Shown piece by piece: positions 24,025 to 35,310 of a DNA stretch of 64,000 nucleotides; position 1 is the stretch's first letter, and the number at the start of each line of letters is the position of its first letter. The stretch is from Liquidambar formosana (Eukaryota; Streptophyta; Magnoliopsida; Saxifragales; Altingiaceae): positions 23,585,607 through 23,649,606 of the forward strand of contig CM077832.1 in NCBI GenBank assembly GCA_039720395.1, given 5' to 3'. The position numbers and the translations under genes were made by a program. Under the pieces are notes generated by a model, which saw nothing but the letters and a program-made list of their open reading frames with translations, was not told where the DNA came from and ran no database searches.

Positions 24025-25697
24025 TATTTTAATGAACTACATATAGAAATTAAAATAGAGAATTAGATTTCATTTTTAATCCATAATGATCGGGTCTTTA
24101 ATTATATGGTACCTCCCACTATTTTATCAAATTCCATAGACCCTCTAATGGAATTCAAGAATCTCATTCCTAATGGGGATTGGGGTCCCACTGTGACCTA
24201 GAAGCATCACATTATAGTTTCTTGACTTCTAACCCACAATAAGAAGACAACTCCTTGTCTATTGCTTCATAAGTAAGTTCCAATCATTTTGCCTCTAGGG
24301 TGCATACTCCTCACATTATAGTTTCTTGGAATACTTCCCTAGTTAAGTTAAACCCATCATTCACATAGGTATGTTTCGCCAAATATATACCTCACATTAT
24401 AGTTTCTTGGTATATACCAGTTTAGGCACCCCATGATATCTCTATATGTGATAGTTTCAAGTAATGTCTTTAATATGGGTAGCTCCTACATGCTTGCAGC
24501 CAGGTACCTACATTAAGGGACGTTAGATGATCCTATAATGATGGAAGCCAATGAAGAATCCATTCCCTAATGTATTCTCCATTTCCAACTTAATATTAAA
24601 AGGGAGGGGTTTTAAGGGTCTAAGCAAATTAACTAGTCTAACATACATCTCATGCATTTAAATAAAAATATATAACAACATTATATATGTAATCCACTTA
24701 TCGATATTAGTCATTATAAGGTGACATATAACGATCTTTGGATTTAGAGCTATCTCTATTAATGTCATTAAAAGCTCCCACTATGATGATTATGGATTTT
24801 AAGAAGATTCAATCCAAGCCAATGAATTGAATCCAAGGTCTAAGGAGGATGTAGGTGATCGTAAAACATTTATTCGAAACATAGCATGCACTCTTGAAAA
24901 TCTTCTCCAAGCTTTCAAGTTCTTCAATCTCCTCCATTAGCTTAATGGTCTCCACCATAGGCTTGTTGGGCTCCACCATGCTCCTTAGTGCACTCTCGAT
25001 TACATAATATTTACATAATTTAAAGAAAGGGATACATAAGGGGAATGTGGGGTACATAAGAGAATGATAGAGAGAGAAAGAAGAAGAAGGTGGCATGCAA
25101 GCCCCAAATAAATAATACATCACCAAAATTAACAATTCTTGAAAATTAATACAACCCATTCATAAGACGGCCAATCACAATTGGTTTAAAGGTATAGTGC
25201 ATAATCATCATCCATCCATAACCATACAATCACATTGCATAATAAAGGAAACTGTAAGCAATAAACATATGGGCATTTATGGTAACTCTATTAATTTATT
25301 TTAATTAATCTCATTAATGTGTCCTAATCTTATTAAGAGATGCATAAGTTCCAGAATTAATTAAGTCTTAACATTTAAGACATTTAATTTCAATTAATCA
25401 AATCAATTGAAACATTTAAAGTCCCCTAATTAAACTCTAATATCAAATATTAGGATCTTTTTAATTAAACAAAACAATTTTATTTAATTAAAATTTCTAG
25501 ATTTTTGTTTAATCCTAAATTGTGTTTTAAACCATTTAAAACAATATAAAATTAATCACCATTAATTAAATAATCAATTTCGGAATTAAATAAAATCATT
25601 TTATTAATTAATTAGTGCATTAGGGTTTCTTAAAACCCTAAACCCTAAATGCATTAACTCTAAACCCTAAGTGTAACCCTAATGCATTAAATGCCTT

Positions 25698-25724
25698 ATG
25701 ATTGGTCAATTAATGACCAATCAT
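25698..25724. repeat. CCAAT palindrome 1 in E2 leader
   Basis: ATGATTGGTCA and TGACCAATCAT arms around AATTA. The counterpart in E3 is at 62349-62375. Confidence 0.8.
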
Positions 25725-25889
25725 TTAAACCCTAGGTTTATACGGTATTAATGATTAGGATTAGGGTTTAATTAATGCCACCTAGGATATTAATTACACC
25801 TAATTAATATGCACTAATTAGGGTTTCTAAAAACCCTAAACCTTAAACCTATTAAATGCCAATGATTAATTACTAAACCCTTAATGATC

Positions 25890-25915
25890 ATGATTGGTCA
25901 TTAATGACCAATCAT
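25890..25915. repeat. CCAAT palindrome 2 in E2 leader (perfect)
   Basis: A perfect 26-base inverted repeat: arms ATGATTGGTCATT and AATGACCAATCAT. The counterpart in E3 is at 62540-62565. Confidence 0.85.
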
Positions 25916-26067
25916 TTAACCCTACGTTAGACACATTAATTCCTAGGTTTAGTTATTAATTAATGCATTAATAGAATTAGGGTTTAATTAATATGAATTA
26001 GGGTTTCCTAAACCCAAAACCCTAGACATCATAAATGCAATTAATTATACCCTAATGATTAATAACC

Positions 26068-26094
26068 ATGATTGGTCAATTAATGACCAATCAT
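26068..26094. repeat. CCAAT palindrome 3 in E2 leader
   Basis: Same arms as the palindrome at 25698. The counterpart in E3 is at 62718-62744. Confidence 0.8.
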
Positions 26095-27580
26095 TAAACA
26101 CTTTAATAAAGGTAATTAATAGCTTAGTTAGGGTTTTAATTAATGCCATTAATAGATTAGGGTTTCGTCATTAATAGAAATTAGGGTTTCCTAAGAAACC
26201 CTAGGTTTGCCACCAAAATCATGGGACTGCCATGGCTAGGCCACGGCAAGGCCAGGGGGCTGCCATGGCTAGGCCACGGCTAGACTAAGCGGCTGTCAAG
26301 ACTTGGCAAGGCTAGGGACACGTGCTAGGGTGTGGGCCAAGCCCATTGGACACGTGTCGACTGGCCAATAGGGCTGTCTTCTTCAAAGAACATTAGGGTT
26401 TCAAGAACCTAGTGCTGGCACCAGCATGGGAGGACCTCCAAGGTCACAATTGTTTCTAAAACTCAATTAATTCGACTCCACCAACAAAACCAGCTTTTGT
26501 ATCATGTCACTACATGAATTACTAAGCTAATTGAAGTGGTTTGGAAGATCAAATCATCCCCAATTGTTCTAAACAATTCAAGAACAGTAAGCTGTCCAGA
26601 ATTTGACAACATACTGTCCCTTGTCACAAATTGATTTAAAACCTAGCAAGATGATTAATTCAGGCTACAAACTTATTTTTCCTAGTATCCTACATGTCTT
26701 AGGAAACTAATGAAAGTGGTTTCATACAATTTGGAGTTCCCTAGCTCAAGATATGAACAAAACTCCATTGATGACTTTCTGTAGGAAAACAGCCTACTGT
26801 GTTCTTCCAAGAAATCAAACTTTTTGATTCTTTATGCATCAAGACTCCTTTTATTATTAAAGAATATGGTCTATGCATCATATATCATCATCCTATAATG
26901 ATTATTCATCAATTTTAAAGAAGTTTCTGATCATAACAGTAGCACGAACCCTAGGGTTCTAAAACCCAGATTCGAACATGGTGGTTTTCTCCTTCTTCCT
27001 TCTGTTCTAGAATCTTAATCCAATTAAGATATATCCGAATGCTTGGGTACCCTTTCCTACCATGTCTAGAACATAACCCAAGTGGTGTCAACCATTGCCA
27101 TGCTTTGATCTCCATCAAAAACTCACAATTGTGGCTGTTGCATCATTCCCGAGCAAAACTGTCTTCCCTGACAACTTGTAGTAAAAAATTCATAACTTTC
27201 ACCACAAAACTCGGATCGATGAACCGTTTGTTGGGTTGTAAAGCTGATTCGAAGAGCTTTCTAACCATATATGGCTCGAAAATTTTGGAGAAGAACTCTG
27301 ATTTTGGCATGCAAAACAAGATGACAGTTTTTCATGTCTACCATGAAAACTGTTCTTCTTCTTCTCCAAACTCAATCCCTATTCAACTCTTGAATAACCA
27401 GCAGCTCTAAAACTTATTTTAGAAGAGGAATAGAAGGAGAATTAACCTAGGGTTCAATAACCCAAGGTTCGGCCATGAGAGGGAAACCATTCTAATGCAT
27501 GAACATAAATTCCAGATTTATTAACCAATCAATTTACCATAAATTCCAGCCCATATGCAGTTTGTATTAGGCATAATCAT

Positions 27581-27594
27581 GGCTCTGATACCAC
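27581..27594 (-). promoter_or_regulatory. Primer binding site of E2
   Basis: On the minus strand GTGGTATCAGAGCC directly follows the 5' LTR. Initiator tRNA-Met type, identical to that of E1. Confidence 0.85.
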
Positions 27595-29247
27595 TGTTGG
27601 GTATCGAATAGAGACAAAAAACAAACAAAGGCGGAATAAAATTTTTCCTACGATTCCCAAACCCATGAATCTTAATTATGTTTAATATAAAAACCATAAA
27701 CCTAACTACCAAGAGAGTTAGGATACTTACAGTTGAATAAAGTCTTCTCCTTTGTGCTCCAAGCTTCGATTCTGATTGAGCAGTCCAAGTGTACTGCCTC
27801 CAACAGTATCCACACCTAGCTAGAGCTTAATGTCCTTTCCTTCTTCTTCCTTATGGTTGCTAGAGGTGGAGAAGAGAGAGAGAGAGAGCCTCTTAGAAAT
27901 TTCGGCCAGCACTAATGGGTGTGTTAATGTGATGATGTCATCCCCACATAATGGGCATTATATAGCCCATTAATAGGGCCGGCCATAGGGGGATTCCTAA
28001 CCCTAGTGTGTTTTGTGTAATTACTCTTAATTACACAATTAGCCCACTAGTTTGCATCAAATACAAATTAACCCCTTAAAGAACTTTTCTTTAATCAATT
28101 ATACCCTTTCTCTCATAGACAATCAAGCTCTCTTAGTATGATCAGTGTTTGACCTATTGGGTTCACATCATCAAGTAGTAGGAATAGCACATGTTGTGCA
28201 CAATGGAACACTTTCCATTAAGGGTCTAATTGGAACTCCTTCCAATTCCCTAATTGATTATAACTCATTTATATCAATTAGGGCTTCTACTAACCATGAG
28301 TAACACCTAGCATATGGCTCATGGTGTGGCCCTTAATGAGGTGAATAGTCATTTATAAAGAGCCCTTCTGTTATAGTTTATAGGTTACAATTCCATCCTT
28401 CCATCAACACAATGTCTCCAATTGAACTAATAGGACATGGAAGTCTGTCAAGTCCCTAGTTCAATTACTTTATACTCATTAATTAATATCAACTCAATGA
28501 TGAACTTATGGAAACTCCTTTCCATATTCATTCTACCATGGGCCCATGGATTTAATGAGTTATATTCAATGAATGCTATATGAGACATTCACTCTCTTTT
28601 TCCTGAGAGTGATGGATTCCTTGTTGATCACTCACATGCCTTCACACACATAGCAGTAGGGCCAATGAACACCCTCACAGACCCTTGAATAGTATCTGCA
28701 CTTAGTGTTATCAAACTTCTAAAGCTACATGCATAAGACAACCATAGTGTCTCAGGTCTAAGGATTACTTGTACCACTATAACTATGAGAAACTGATTGA
28801 TAGGCAGGTTAAAACTCCATTCAGTTTATCTCATATCTTTGGTCACATTCAGTGTACTTATTCTTATAATAGGCACCCACTTGTTGGTTGTTGTGTCTCC
28901 ATACAAATAGCTTGAGACTAGCTATTCTCCTATAGAGTCAACCTAACAAATGCTAGTCCTATGGTTCATTACTGTCCATCATAGTGAACCTTCAACTAGG
29001 AATGATTTAGGAGTTTAGTACATAGATATATTTACAGTCTCAAAATTACATCCCTTTGTAATTTGATATTCTCAACTCTAACTCCATGGACATATTATGT
29101 AAATATAAATGATGTATGTAAACATAATAGAATAGGCCCTTTTATTAAGTCAATAATAAATGTGACATGCATAAATGAAATCAATTGATTATTCCTAATT
29201 TCCTAAACAATCATCTCTATGATTGGCTCTAGGGCATAATCCTAACA
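27595..29247 (-). repeat. E2 5' LTR
   Basis: 1653 bases. On the minus strand it runs TGTTAGGATTATGCCC to ACCCAACA, both canonical ends. It contains the TATATAATGCCC promoter-like run near 27958 (minus). Very close to 19778-21432 over its whole length. Confidence 0.88.
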
Positions 29248-29252
29248 TTAGC
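29248..29252 (+). repeat. Target site duplication of E2, right
   Basis: TTAGC, matching CTAGC at 19773-19777 with one change. After it the gypsy gag frame resumes. Confidence 0.6.
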
Positions 29253-30290
29253 CACAACGGTATCCAACTTGTTTGGGATTTCCATCATTTTCGGCAAATC
29301 TTCTATCAGATCTTTCTTCTTTAATCGACTGGTTATCGGTGAGCGGGCCCAAGAAGCACTAGGGTTGGTGGCTTTTGCTGAACGACCAACTGTGCTTTAA
29401 CTGTTTTATTAATCAAGACTTGTGTAAGTACAACCCCATAAAAAGAAAACTTAAGTTCAAAAAATCCTTTAGCATTATCATGACTTAGGCTTCTTTCTCA
29501 TGTTCACTAATTTCTTCAAAAGAAGCCCTAGTGAGACAAATTGACATACTCATCATTCAAAGCTCAAAGCCCACTTACAATTTTACACACCTCACCAACT
29601 CAAACAAGTTCACCCTTTTTTTTGGTTAATCCCCGACCCATTAGTCTTCGGGCTTTAAATGGTGAGTATGCAAGATTCAATTATTCCTTTATCATTTTCC
29701 ATATCTCGAGTTGTGCAGTCTACCCAAATCAAGTAGCCTTATCATGATCCAGAATCATCACACATAGACCCAATGTCTCTTATTCTTGATGCGAGATTAG
29801 GCCTATAATAAATTTTTTTTTTTTTATCAGCCTAATCCGCTTACAACATCGCACACCTCACAATTAGGCCTAGGTTTTAAGGATTTCGAATTATGATGGG
29901 CTTTTCCCCGTTCCCACGGTCTATCGGGTCTAAAATGTAAGTGATGCATGTCACACATTCATACAAGGCTTGAAAATGGTTGTCCATGGGCTTACTATGT
30001 GTGGTTAATCCAAAGGGTCTCCTTATCGCTCTAAAGGGTTACCCATGCTAGGATGCTAAACGAGCCATCCGTTAACGTACACGTTAGCTTATGACAGGCT
30101 AGTGGCACAAGCTGTGGGCTGATAATGTAGGTTACGGATTGCCCATGGGAACGAATGGAACCTGGGAATCCTTACCAAACTGTCATCGGGGTGTAATTAA
30201 TGGCCAAGTGTGCGTGTGTGCAAATTTTATCCTCCCAATTAAATCAAATTATTAAATATGATTAATAAACACTACGGGATCTAGCTCTCT
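29253..30290 (-). pseudogene. Gag region of Ty3/gypsy element G1 (partial)
   Basis: The minus strand downstream of the primer site shows an untranslated stretch and then a gag-like start (SRLKKKDLIEDLPKMME, then KLDTVVA) at about 29250-29370. This is the last visible part before E2 and E0 interrupt it. The bases TATTCTAGC at 19769-19777 extend the same frame. The remainder of G1 is not in the window. Family assignment rests on the LTR and primer site. The plus-strand frame 29541-29747 is not convincing. Confidence 0.5.
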
Positions 30291-30309
30291 ATCCCCAGTG
30301 GAGTTGCCG
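30291..30309 (-). promoter_or_regulatory. Probable primer binding site of G1
   Basis: On the minus strand CGGCAACTCCACTGGGGAT, a variant of the TGGCGACTCC(A/G)CTGGGGA motif found after LTRs of large plant gypsy elements (Tat-like lineage). The tRNA assignment is not certain from sequence alone. Confidence 0.55.
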
Positions 30310-30701
30310 TGAGTGCCGCGCCCTAAACCGTACGGCTCGAGAGTACACACTAGCCTCAATGGACTAGCACGAAGAGGAGTCGCCACCCAAGAAACCCGGG
30401 AACTAAACATGACCCCTTACAAGGGTTTAACTCGTCTTTACCAAAGAAGGTTCAGAGCTAAGGTGCATCATTGGGAAGGTGTTAGGCACCCAATGTTCCC
30501 AATAACGCCCAATCTGAGGATCGGCCCCCCACTTTGTGTTTATTAATCATGTTTAATGATCTGATTTAACCAAGATTACCCTAATCCATGCAATAACCAA
30601 TTAAGCACACATATGGCAGGTGATATAATAGCATGATACAAGAGTTAAATCAGTAAAACGGCACAATAAAACAGGAAAATCAAATCTAGCTTCAGCTGAT
30701 A

Positions 30702-30795
30702 TGCGTACGCATGCATCAAGTGTGCGTACACATATCTTCGTGGTGCGTACGCTTGCTAGAAATACGCGTACATGCATCGATGCGTGCGTACGCAC
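30702..30795. repeat. TGCGTACGCA palindrome cluster 1 in G1 LTR
   Basis: Five or more imperfect copies of a TGCGTACGCA-like palindrome spaced about 20-25 bases apart. The frame at 30601-30795 is an artefact of this repeat. Confidence 0.7.
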
Positions 30796-31377
30796 TATAG
30801 CCCTGCAAAAGATCCGTTAGTCTTCCCTGCAAAACCACTGTTAGCATAATCAAACCCAAACCATCTAGCAAATGTCAAACTTCATCAGGCATCGAAACAG
30901 TCATTTTAACACCCTAAACATGCATCCATGACCCTCATATGCCTAATGACATCATGTTAAACCAATCAGCACCATTCCCCTACCCCATCATGCATCAGAC
31001 CAAATAATAGCATACCATTTTGAATAAATGAATAACAAAGCATGCTTTTAAGAGGAGAGAGTTAACCACACGTGAAATTGAAAGTTGGTTTGTCATTCCC
31101 TCAAGGTCCGCTACTAATTCGTACTACTTTTTCCTCTCAATCTAGCCTCCCCTTTCTCTCTTTTTCTCTCTAGTCTTTTGAATACCAATTTTCCAGCCGT
31201 CCCCATCTCAATTCTAACCTTAGGTATATATAAGGTCAGATTAGGTTACAATTCAACCTAAGGAACCCTAAGAGCCTCCTCAGCTACCTCTGACGCGCTC
31301 TTCTCCTCTACAAGGTAAGCACAAACAAACTCCCCCGAATTTATGGAGGTGTTCGTGCTGGTGGGGAAATGGGAGTC

Positions 31378-31532
31378 AACGCGCGTACGCGCATCGAAAA
31401 ATGCGTACGCACCATATCATAGCACGTACGCGCATGGCACAGTGCGTATGCACCAATAACAAAATGTACGCGCATGTCATCGTGCGTACGCACCAATAAC
31501 AAAGCACAAGCGTGAAACAGAGTGCGTACGCG
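31378..31532. repeat. TGCGTACGCA palindrome cluster 2 in G1 LTR
   Basis: About seven copies alternating GCGTACGCGC and GTGCGTACGCACC, with ACCAATAACAAA spacers repeated twice (31469-31503). GC- and CpG-rich against an AT-rich background. Confidence 0.75.
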
Positions 31533-32078
31533 CCGCGACCTAAGATACTATTGTCTTATGCCCTCAAACTCACTTGACTTATCGAAAAAGGCTAGGATTT
31601 GGTAGCAAACATCTAAACCTTATCATCAAGAACCCATCGCAAAATATAGGGACAAAATAGGGTGTCTACACTAGGATACTTGGATCCTAGAATAGACTTG
31701 AACCTCAAAACGAGCACCTACGTACCATACACGTAGTTTGATTAGAATTAGGGTTACAACCTAATATAAACTTATGGTAAAAACCCTAGGTTTCTTTATT
31801 TGAAAAGATAGAAATTTGATGAATAGTCTGAATTTGAAAACTTCCACGGGATGGAAACTTGGATAAAAAATCAATATTTTATTAATTAAGGAAACCTTTG
31901 ATTATACCATAGATTCATATTAAGAAATAACCCAAAAGAGGAGAAGAGAAAGAGGTAAGGAAGAAAGAAATGAATTAGGGCACTTCTATACCTTACTTAC
32001 CCTCGCGCAATAACTCTAAACAAAAGCAAGCTTTAAGCAATAATGGCCTTATATGCAATAAAACGATTATCACCCCTA

Positions 32079-32081
32079 TTT
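32079..32081 (+). repeat. Target site duplication of CACTA element, left
   Basis: TTT before CACTACAAC, matched by TTT at 38587-38589. Three bases is the CACTA family norm. Copy C has a single TTT at the equivalent place (40377-40379 region). Confidence 0.8.
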
Positions 32082-32097
32082 CACTACAACAAAAGTG

Positions 32098-32545
32098 GAT
32101 TTCCACGACCTGCGAAGCACGTCGTGAAAGGCCTTTTACGACATGCAGGCGCATGTCGTGCATCGATGGGTCGTGGAAAGTCTAGACACATTTACAACGT
32201 GCAATGTGCATCATAAAAAACTTTTTAACGGCATTCACTACACATCGTAAATAGTTATTAACGATGTGTACTACGCGTCATAAAAAACATAGCGCGGTAT
32301 GCGTACAATTTTAACGACGTGCAGTGTACATCGTATTAAGTTTTTTAACGACACGCAATGAACGTTGTGAAAAATGTATGCCTATAGTTTTAACAACGTG
32401 CAACGTACATCGTATTAAGTGTTTTAACGACGCACATTGCACGTCGTGAAAAATTTATAACCAGTATATTAAGTTATTAACGACGCGCATTGTGCATCGT
32501 TAAAACACTTAATACGACGTACACTGCACGTCATTAAAACTATAT
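32098..32545. repeat. Left subterminal palindrome array of CACTA element
   Basis: Roughly ten diverged copies of ACGACGTGCA facing its complement TGCACGTCGT, spaced by TTTTTAA or AAAATT. In CACTA elements such repeats bind the element-encoded DNA-binding protein. Confidence 0.8.
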
Positions 32546-34346
32546 TTATTTATTTTTTTTAATAACCTTTTGTCTATAACCTGTTTCTTGCTTTGCTTAT
32601 CAAATGTCAACAATATATTTATATATCTTCTATCGTTGCCCAAGATAACACAAGCAACTCATAAGTCATAACAAATCATTCATCAAAATCATTTTTTTCC
32701 TAAGTGCATTAAGCTACAATTAATATCAAGAAACAACCATCCATATCTATGATTTGAACCAATTGAACCCAATTCAAAAAACGTTCATACATCCATAAAG
32801 TTTAAGTACATTGTTTATAAACTGAACTAACAAAATTTATAGAATGTTAAAATAAAGTTCAAAAATGGAGAATGTATAACAACAAAATATCAGACACTGT
32901 TGTAGTCTCCCACCAGCCCCCTCAATCTCAAAAACTAGAAGACCTTCTAAGATGCCTTAACCAAATGTCCCTGAAATGGAAAACAACAAAATAATTTATT
33001 ATTAGTAGAAAGAAATATTTTATTAACAAACTAGTGAACATCAAACAAAAAAGGATTGATTTGAGCTTCAATTCCCTTAAGTTTATCATATTAGTAAATA
33101 AAGAAAAAAGGATTTGATTCTCTTGGAGCAAACACCAAACAATCCTAACAAAATCATCTTTATTACAAACGTCCTATAAAACTGAGGAAGCAACAAATAA
33201 GAAGAATAAAGACCCCAGAATGCATGATGACTCTATGAGACGCAAAGATGGAGAATTAACATCCTAACCCTATAAACCTCGGCAAAAACCAAGAAGAAAC
33301 CAACCTTCTTTAAACCCAAACAATAATTTTGGGTAAACTAAATTCAATTATCAATTTAGAATTACAATTTAATTTGGGCAGCAACTAATATAATTTATAA
33401 TTACAATGTCAATAAATTTCAATACTACTAGAATTGTAATGGGAAATGAAAGTGTTATTCTATAATTCTAATTCCTATTGCAATCACATCCTTAGTAATT
33501 TCATATGCCATCGCACACATTCCCTCCAAAAGTGTTCATTATTCATAATAAGGGAAAGCCTAAAAATATATTTGGAAACACTAAAGAACACGACACATGT
33601 ATGTAACAGCCCCTCACACTTATGGAGTTATGATGGATCATAGACCAAGAGTTTGTCAAGTAAAAAATGACAATCATTGACATATAGGGCTTTTTATTTT
33701 ATTTTTATAAAGACTGTTAAGAGGTTGTGAGCTAAAAAAGACTACTAATAAGTTGGTTTTATAGTGTATTATGGAAAGGTAGCTCCATATTGCTTAGGAA
33801 AAGCTTCAAATGAAGCTATACACAAGTAAGGCAAGAGAAACGTACAAAATAACAGTCAAATGAATCTACAGGAAGAAATGGACTGCCACAAGGACTGTAA
33901 TCAATCTCAAGCCCAAAACTAGTGAACTCAAGATCTTTTATTTCAAATTGGGCTTATAAGTGCTTTTAGTGGATGGATATTTAAAAGATGACCCCCAATA
34001 GTTTGTCATTCAAACTTTGGTCCTCCAGAGATGCAAAAAATTCATGTATAGTAAGTAAAAATAAAAAACAACGAATGGGATAACAAGTATTGTGAGTTTT
34101 GATAGCAAATTAAATATACAAAGGGTACAATTGGCACTAATTCAAGGCACAACTAATTTCCTAGGAGGATTAGAGAAAGCTCCTGAATGGTTGGTCAAAT
34201 CCCCAACCTCATAACATGGTAAAGCATATGAGCTAGATGTAAAATCTTGATTTTTATGAAGTATAAGAGGAACCATAATTCTGATCTGGTAATTGTAACA
34301 TGGTAAAGCATATGAGCATGATGCAATAAGAAAACATGAGATATAC
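32546..34346. other. CACTA interior, AT-rich, unassigned
   Basis: No recognisable gene. On the minus strand a CCATTTCAG acceptor-like site near 32975 precedes a short frame with early stops, possibly the tail of a captured gene. The stretch next to the ClpP5 exon (33650-34340) looks like its downstream intron and holds a 21-base near repeat (GGTAAAGCATATGAGC at about 34209 and 34312). Confidence 0.4.
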
Positions 34347-34434
34347 CTGGATGTCAATGTCGGTTTGCCCACCTTGAGCCCTTCCAAGAAGCTGATGAAT
34401 CATTATCCTTGAGTTCGGCAAGCTATACCTTTTC
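34347..34434 (-). pseudogene. CLPP5: Captured exon of plastid Clp protease subunit ClpP5
   Basis: An 88-base internal exon on the minus strand bounded by an AG acceptor (34435-34436) and a GT donor (34345-34346). It encodes [14 protein letters not shown], then LLGR, then [11 protein letters not shown]. This is the segment of ClpP5 holding the catalytic histidine region (MIHQ), where the family normally has PLGG; two residues differ. ClpP5 is a nuclear-encoded catalytic subunit of the plastid ATP-dependent Clp protease. Neighbouring exons are not found in the element, so this is a gene fragment. Assignment to ClpP5 rather than another ClpP is from remembered family sequence. Confidence 0.8.
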
Positions 34435-34889
34435 CTTGGTGTATTTTGTCATATAATTACGAAACAAAATATCAGTCAAATTAAATGGAAAGACAAAGTC
34501 CTAAAACTAAGACTTTCATGCGCTACTGATACAAGTCACATAAATAGTTTACCTGAGGTGACTTTAGATGGAATATAAGAAACCCAAATCCTAGCCACTG
34601 GGAAGGATATGTGAGTGTTACCAACCCTTTCTTATGTGCATGGTAGTAGGACCTAACGGAAAATTTCCCCCATCTCGCACAGCTCTAAACAACTCTATCT
34701 GGCTCCAAACTTGTACTGATTTCTTCACAAAAATTGACCAACCCAACAGGCCAATCTGAACTTCAAGATGCTACCCAAGAAAGGGTGACCCTTCAATTTC
34801 ACAATCAATATTAAGTTCCACAAATTTGAGTCAAAATGCAACAGCTTGGATATTTAGAATCAAATGGGTCTTATATTCATACACTCAAT

Positions 34890-35310
34890 ATACTCTCTCA
34901 GGATAGTGGTTTAAAGGGGGTTGAAAGGAAGCAAAGATTGCATAGAAAATGGCTCCACATGCCCTTTTTTGGTGCATTTGGAAAAAAAAAGAAACATGAG
35001 AACTTTCAAAGGGGTGGAAAAATCTATTGTAGAGCTAAAATCTATTTTGGTCAATTATCTTTTTAGGGTGGTTTTGTAGATATAGGGGAGGATGTAACCC
35101 TTCTTTTATTCTTTTTGTTTACTCCACTAAGTTTTAGATGGGAGTGCAGGAAGGGTTTACTTCTTTTGTTCTTTTGCGGACTTCTTTCCTGTTGTTGCAT
35201 TAGGGATCTCGTGCTTTGCACTTGTATATATCTCATGTATGTGGGCTAAGGCCTTTTGATTTTTAATATACATATTTACTTCATCAAATAATAATAATAA
35301 TAATAATTGA
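34890..35310 (+). pseudogene. LINE (non-LTR retrotransposon) 3' end fragment
   Basis: A forward frame gives KMAPHALFWCIWKKKET, and after a one-base shift TFKGVEKSIVELKSIL. This is the C-terminal signature (W-C-I-W-K-E-R) of plant L1-type LINE ORF2. It is followed by a GT-rich 3'UTR ending in CTTTTGATTTTTAATATAC and a tail of (AAT)n at 35287-35307. It lies inside the CACTA element, is 5'-truncated and frameshifted. Confidence 0.75.

Larger units (their letters stand above)
24025..27580 (-). other. Long untranslated leader of E2
   Basis: 3.5 kb without credible genes. It contains three CCAAT palindromes, dense AAACCCTAA/TTAGGGTTT motifs (25620-26200), three copies of the CTCACATTATAG motif (24228-24415), and a short GC-rich patch with repeated GCCATGGCTAGGCCACGGC (26222-26290). 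Leader frames such as 24809-25159 and 27039-27410 have counterparts in the other copies but no recognisable domain. Confidence 0.65.
19778..29247 (-). mobile_element. Ty1/copia element E2, complete but defective, reverse orientation
   Basis: 9.47 kb with paired LTRs (19778-21432 and 27595-29247), primer site, long leader, gag, a broken integrase, a reduced RT-RNase H and a polypurine tract, all on the minus strand. The LTR pair is visibly very similar, pointing to a fairly recent insertion. A deletion removes most of RT, and a second removes the protease region still visible in E3. It is inserted in the gag of gypsy element G1, nine bases from E0. Confidence 0.85.
30310..31670 (-). repeat. 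G1 LTR (Ty3/gypsy, Tat-like)
   Basis: 1361 bases; on the minus strand TGTAGACACCCTATTTTGTCCC to GGCACTCA. Near its end it has the GGTGCCTAACACCTTCCC and GGTGGCGACTCC blocks typical of LTRs of this plant gypsy group, then the primer site. It contains arrays of GCGTACGC palindromes. The TATATA-like run near 31225 (minus TATATATACC) could be its promoter. Confidence 0.6.
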
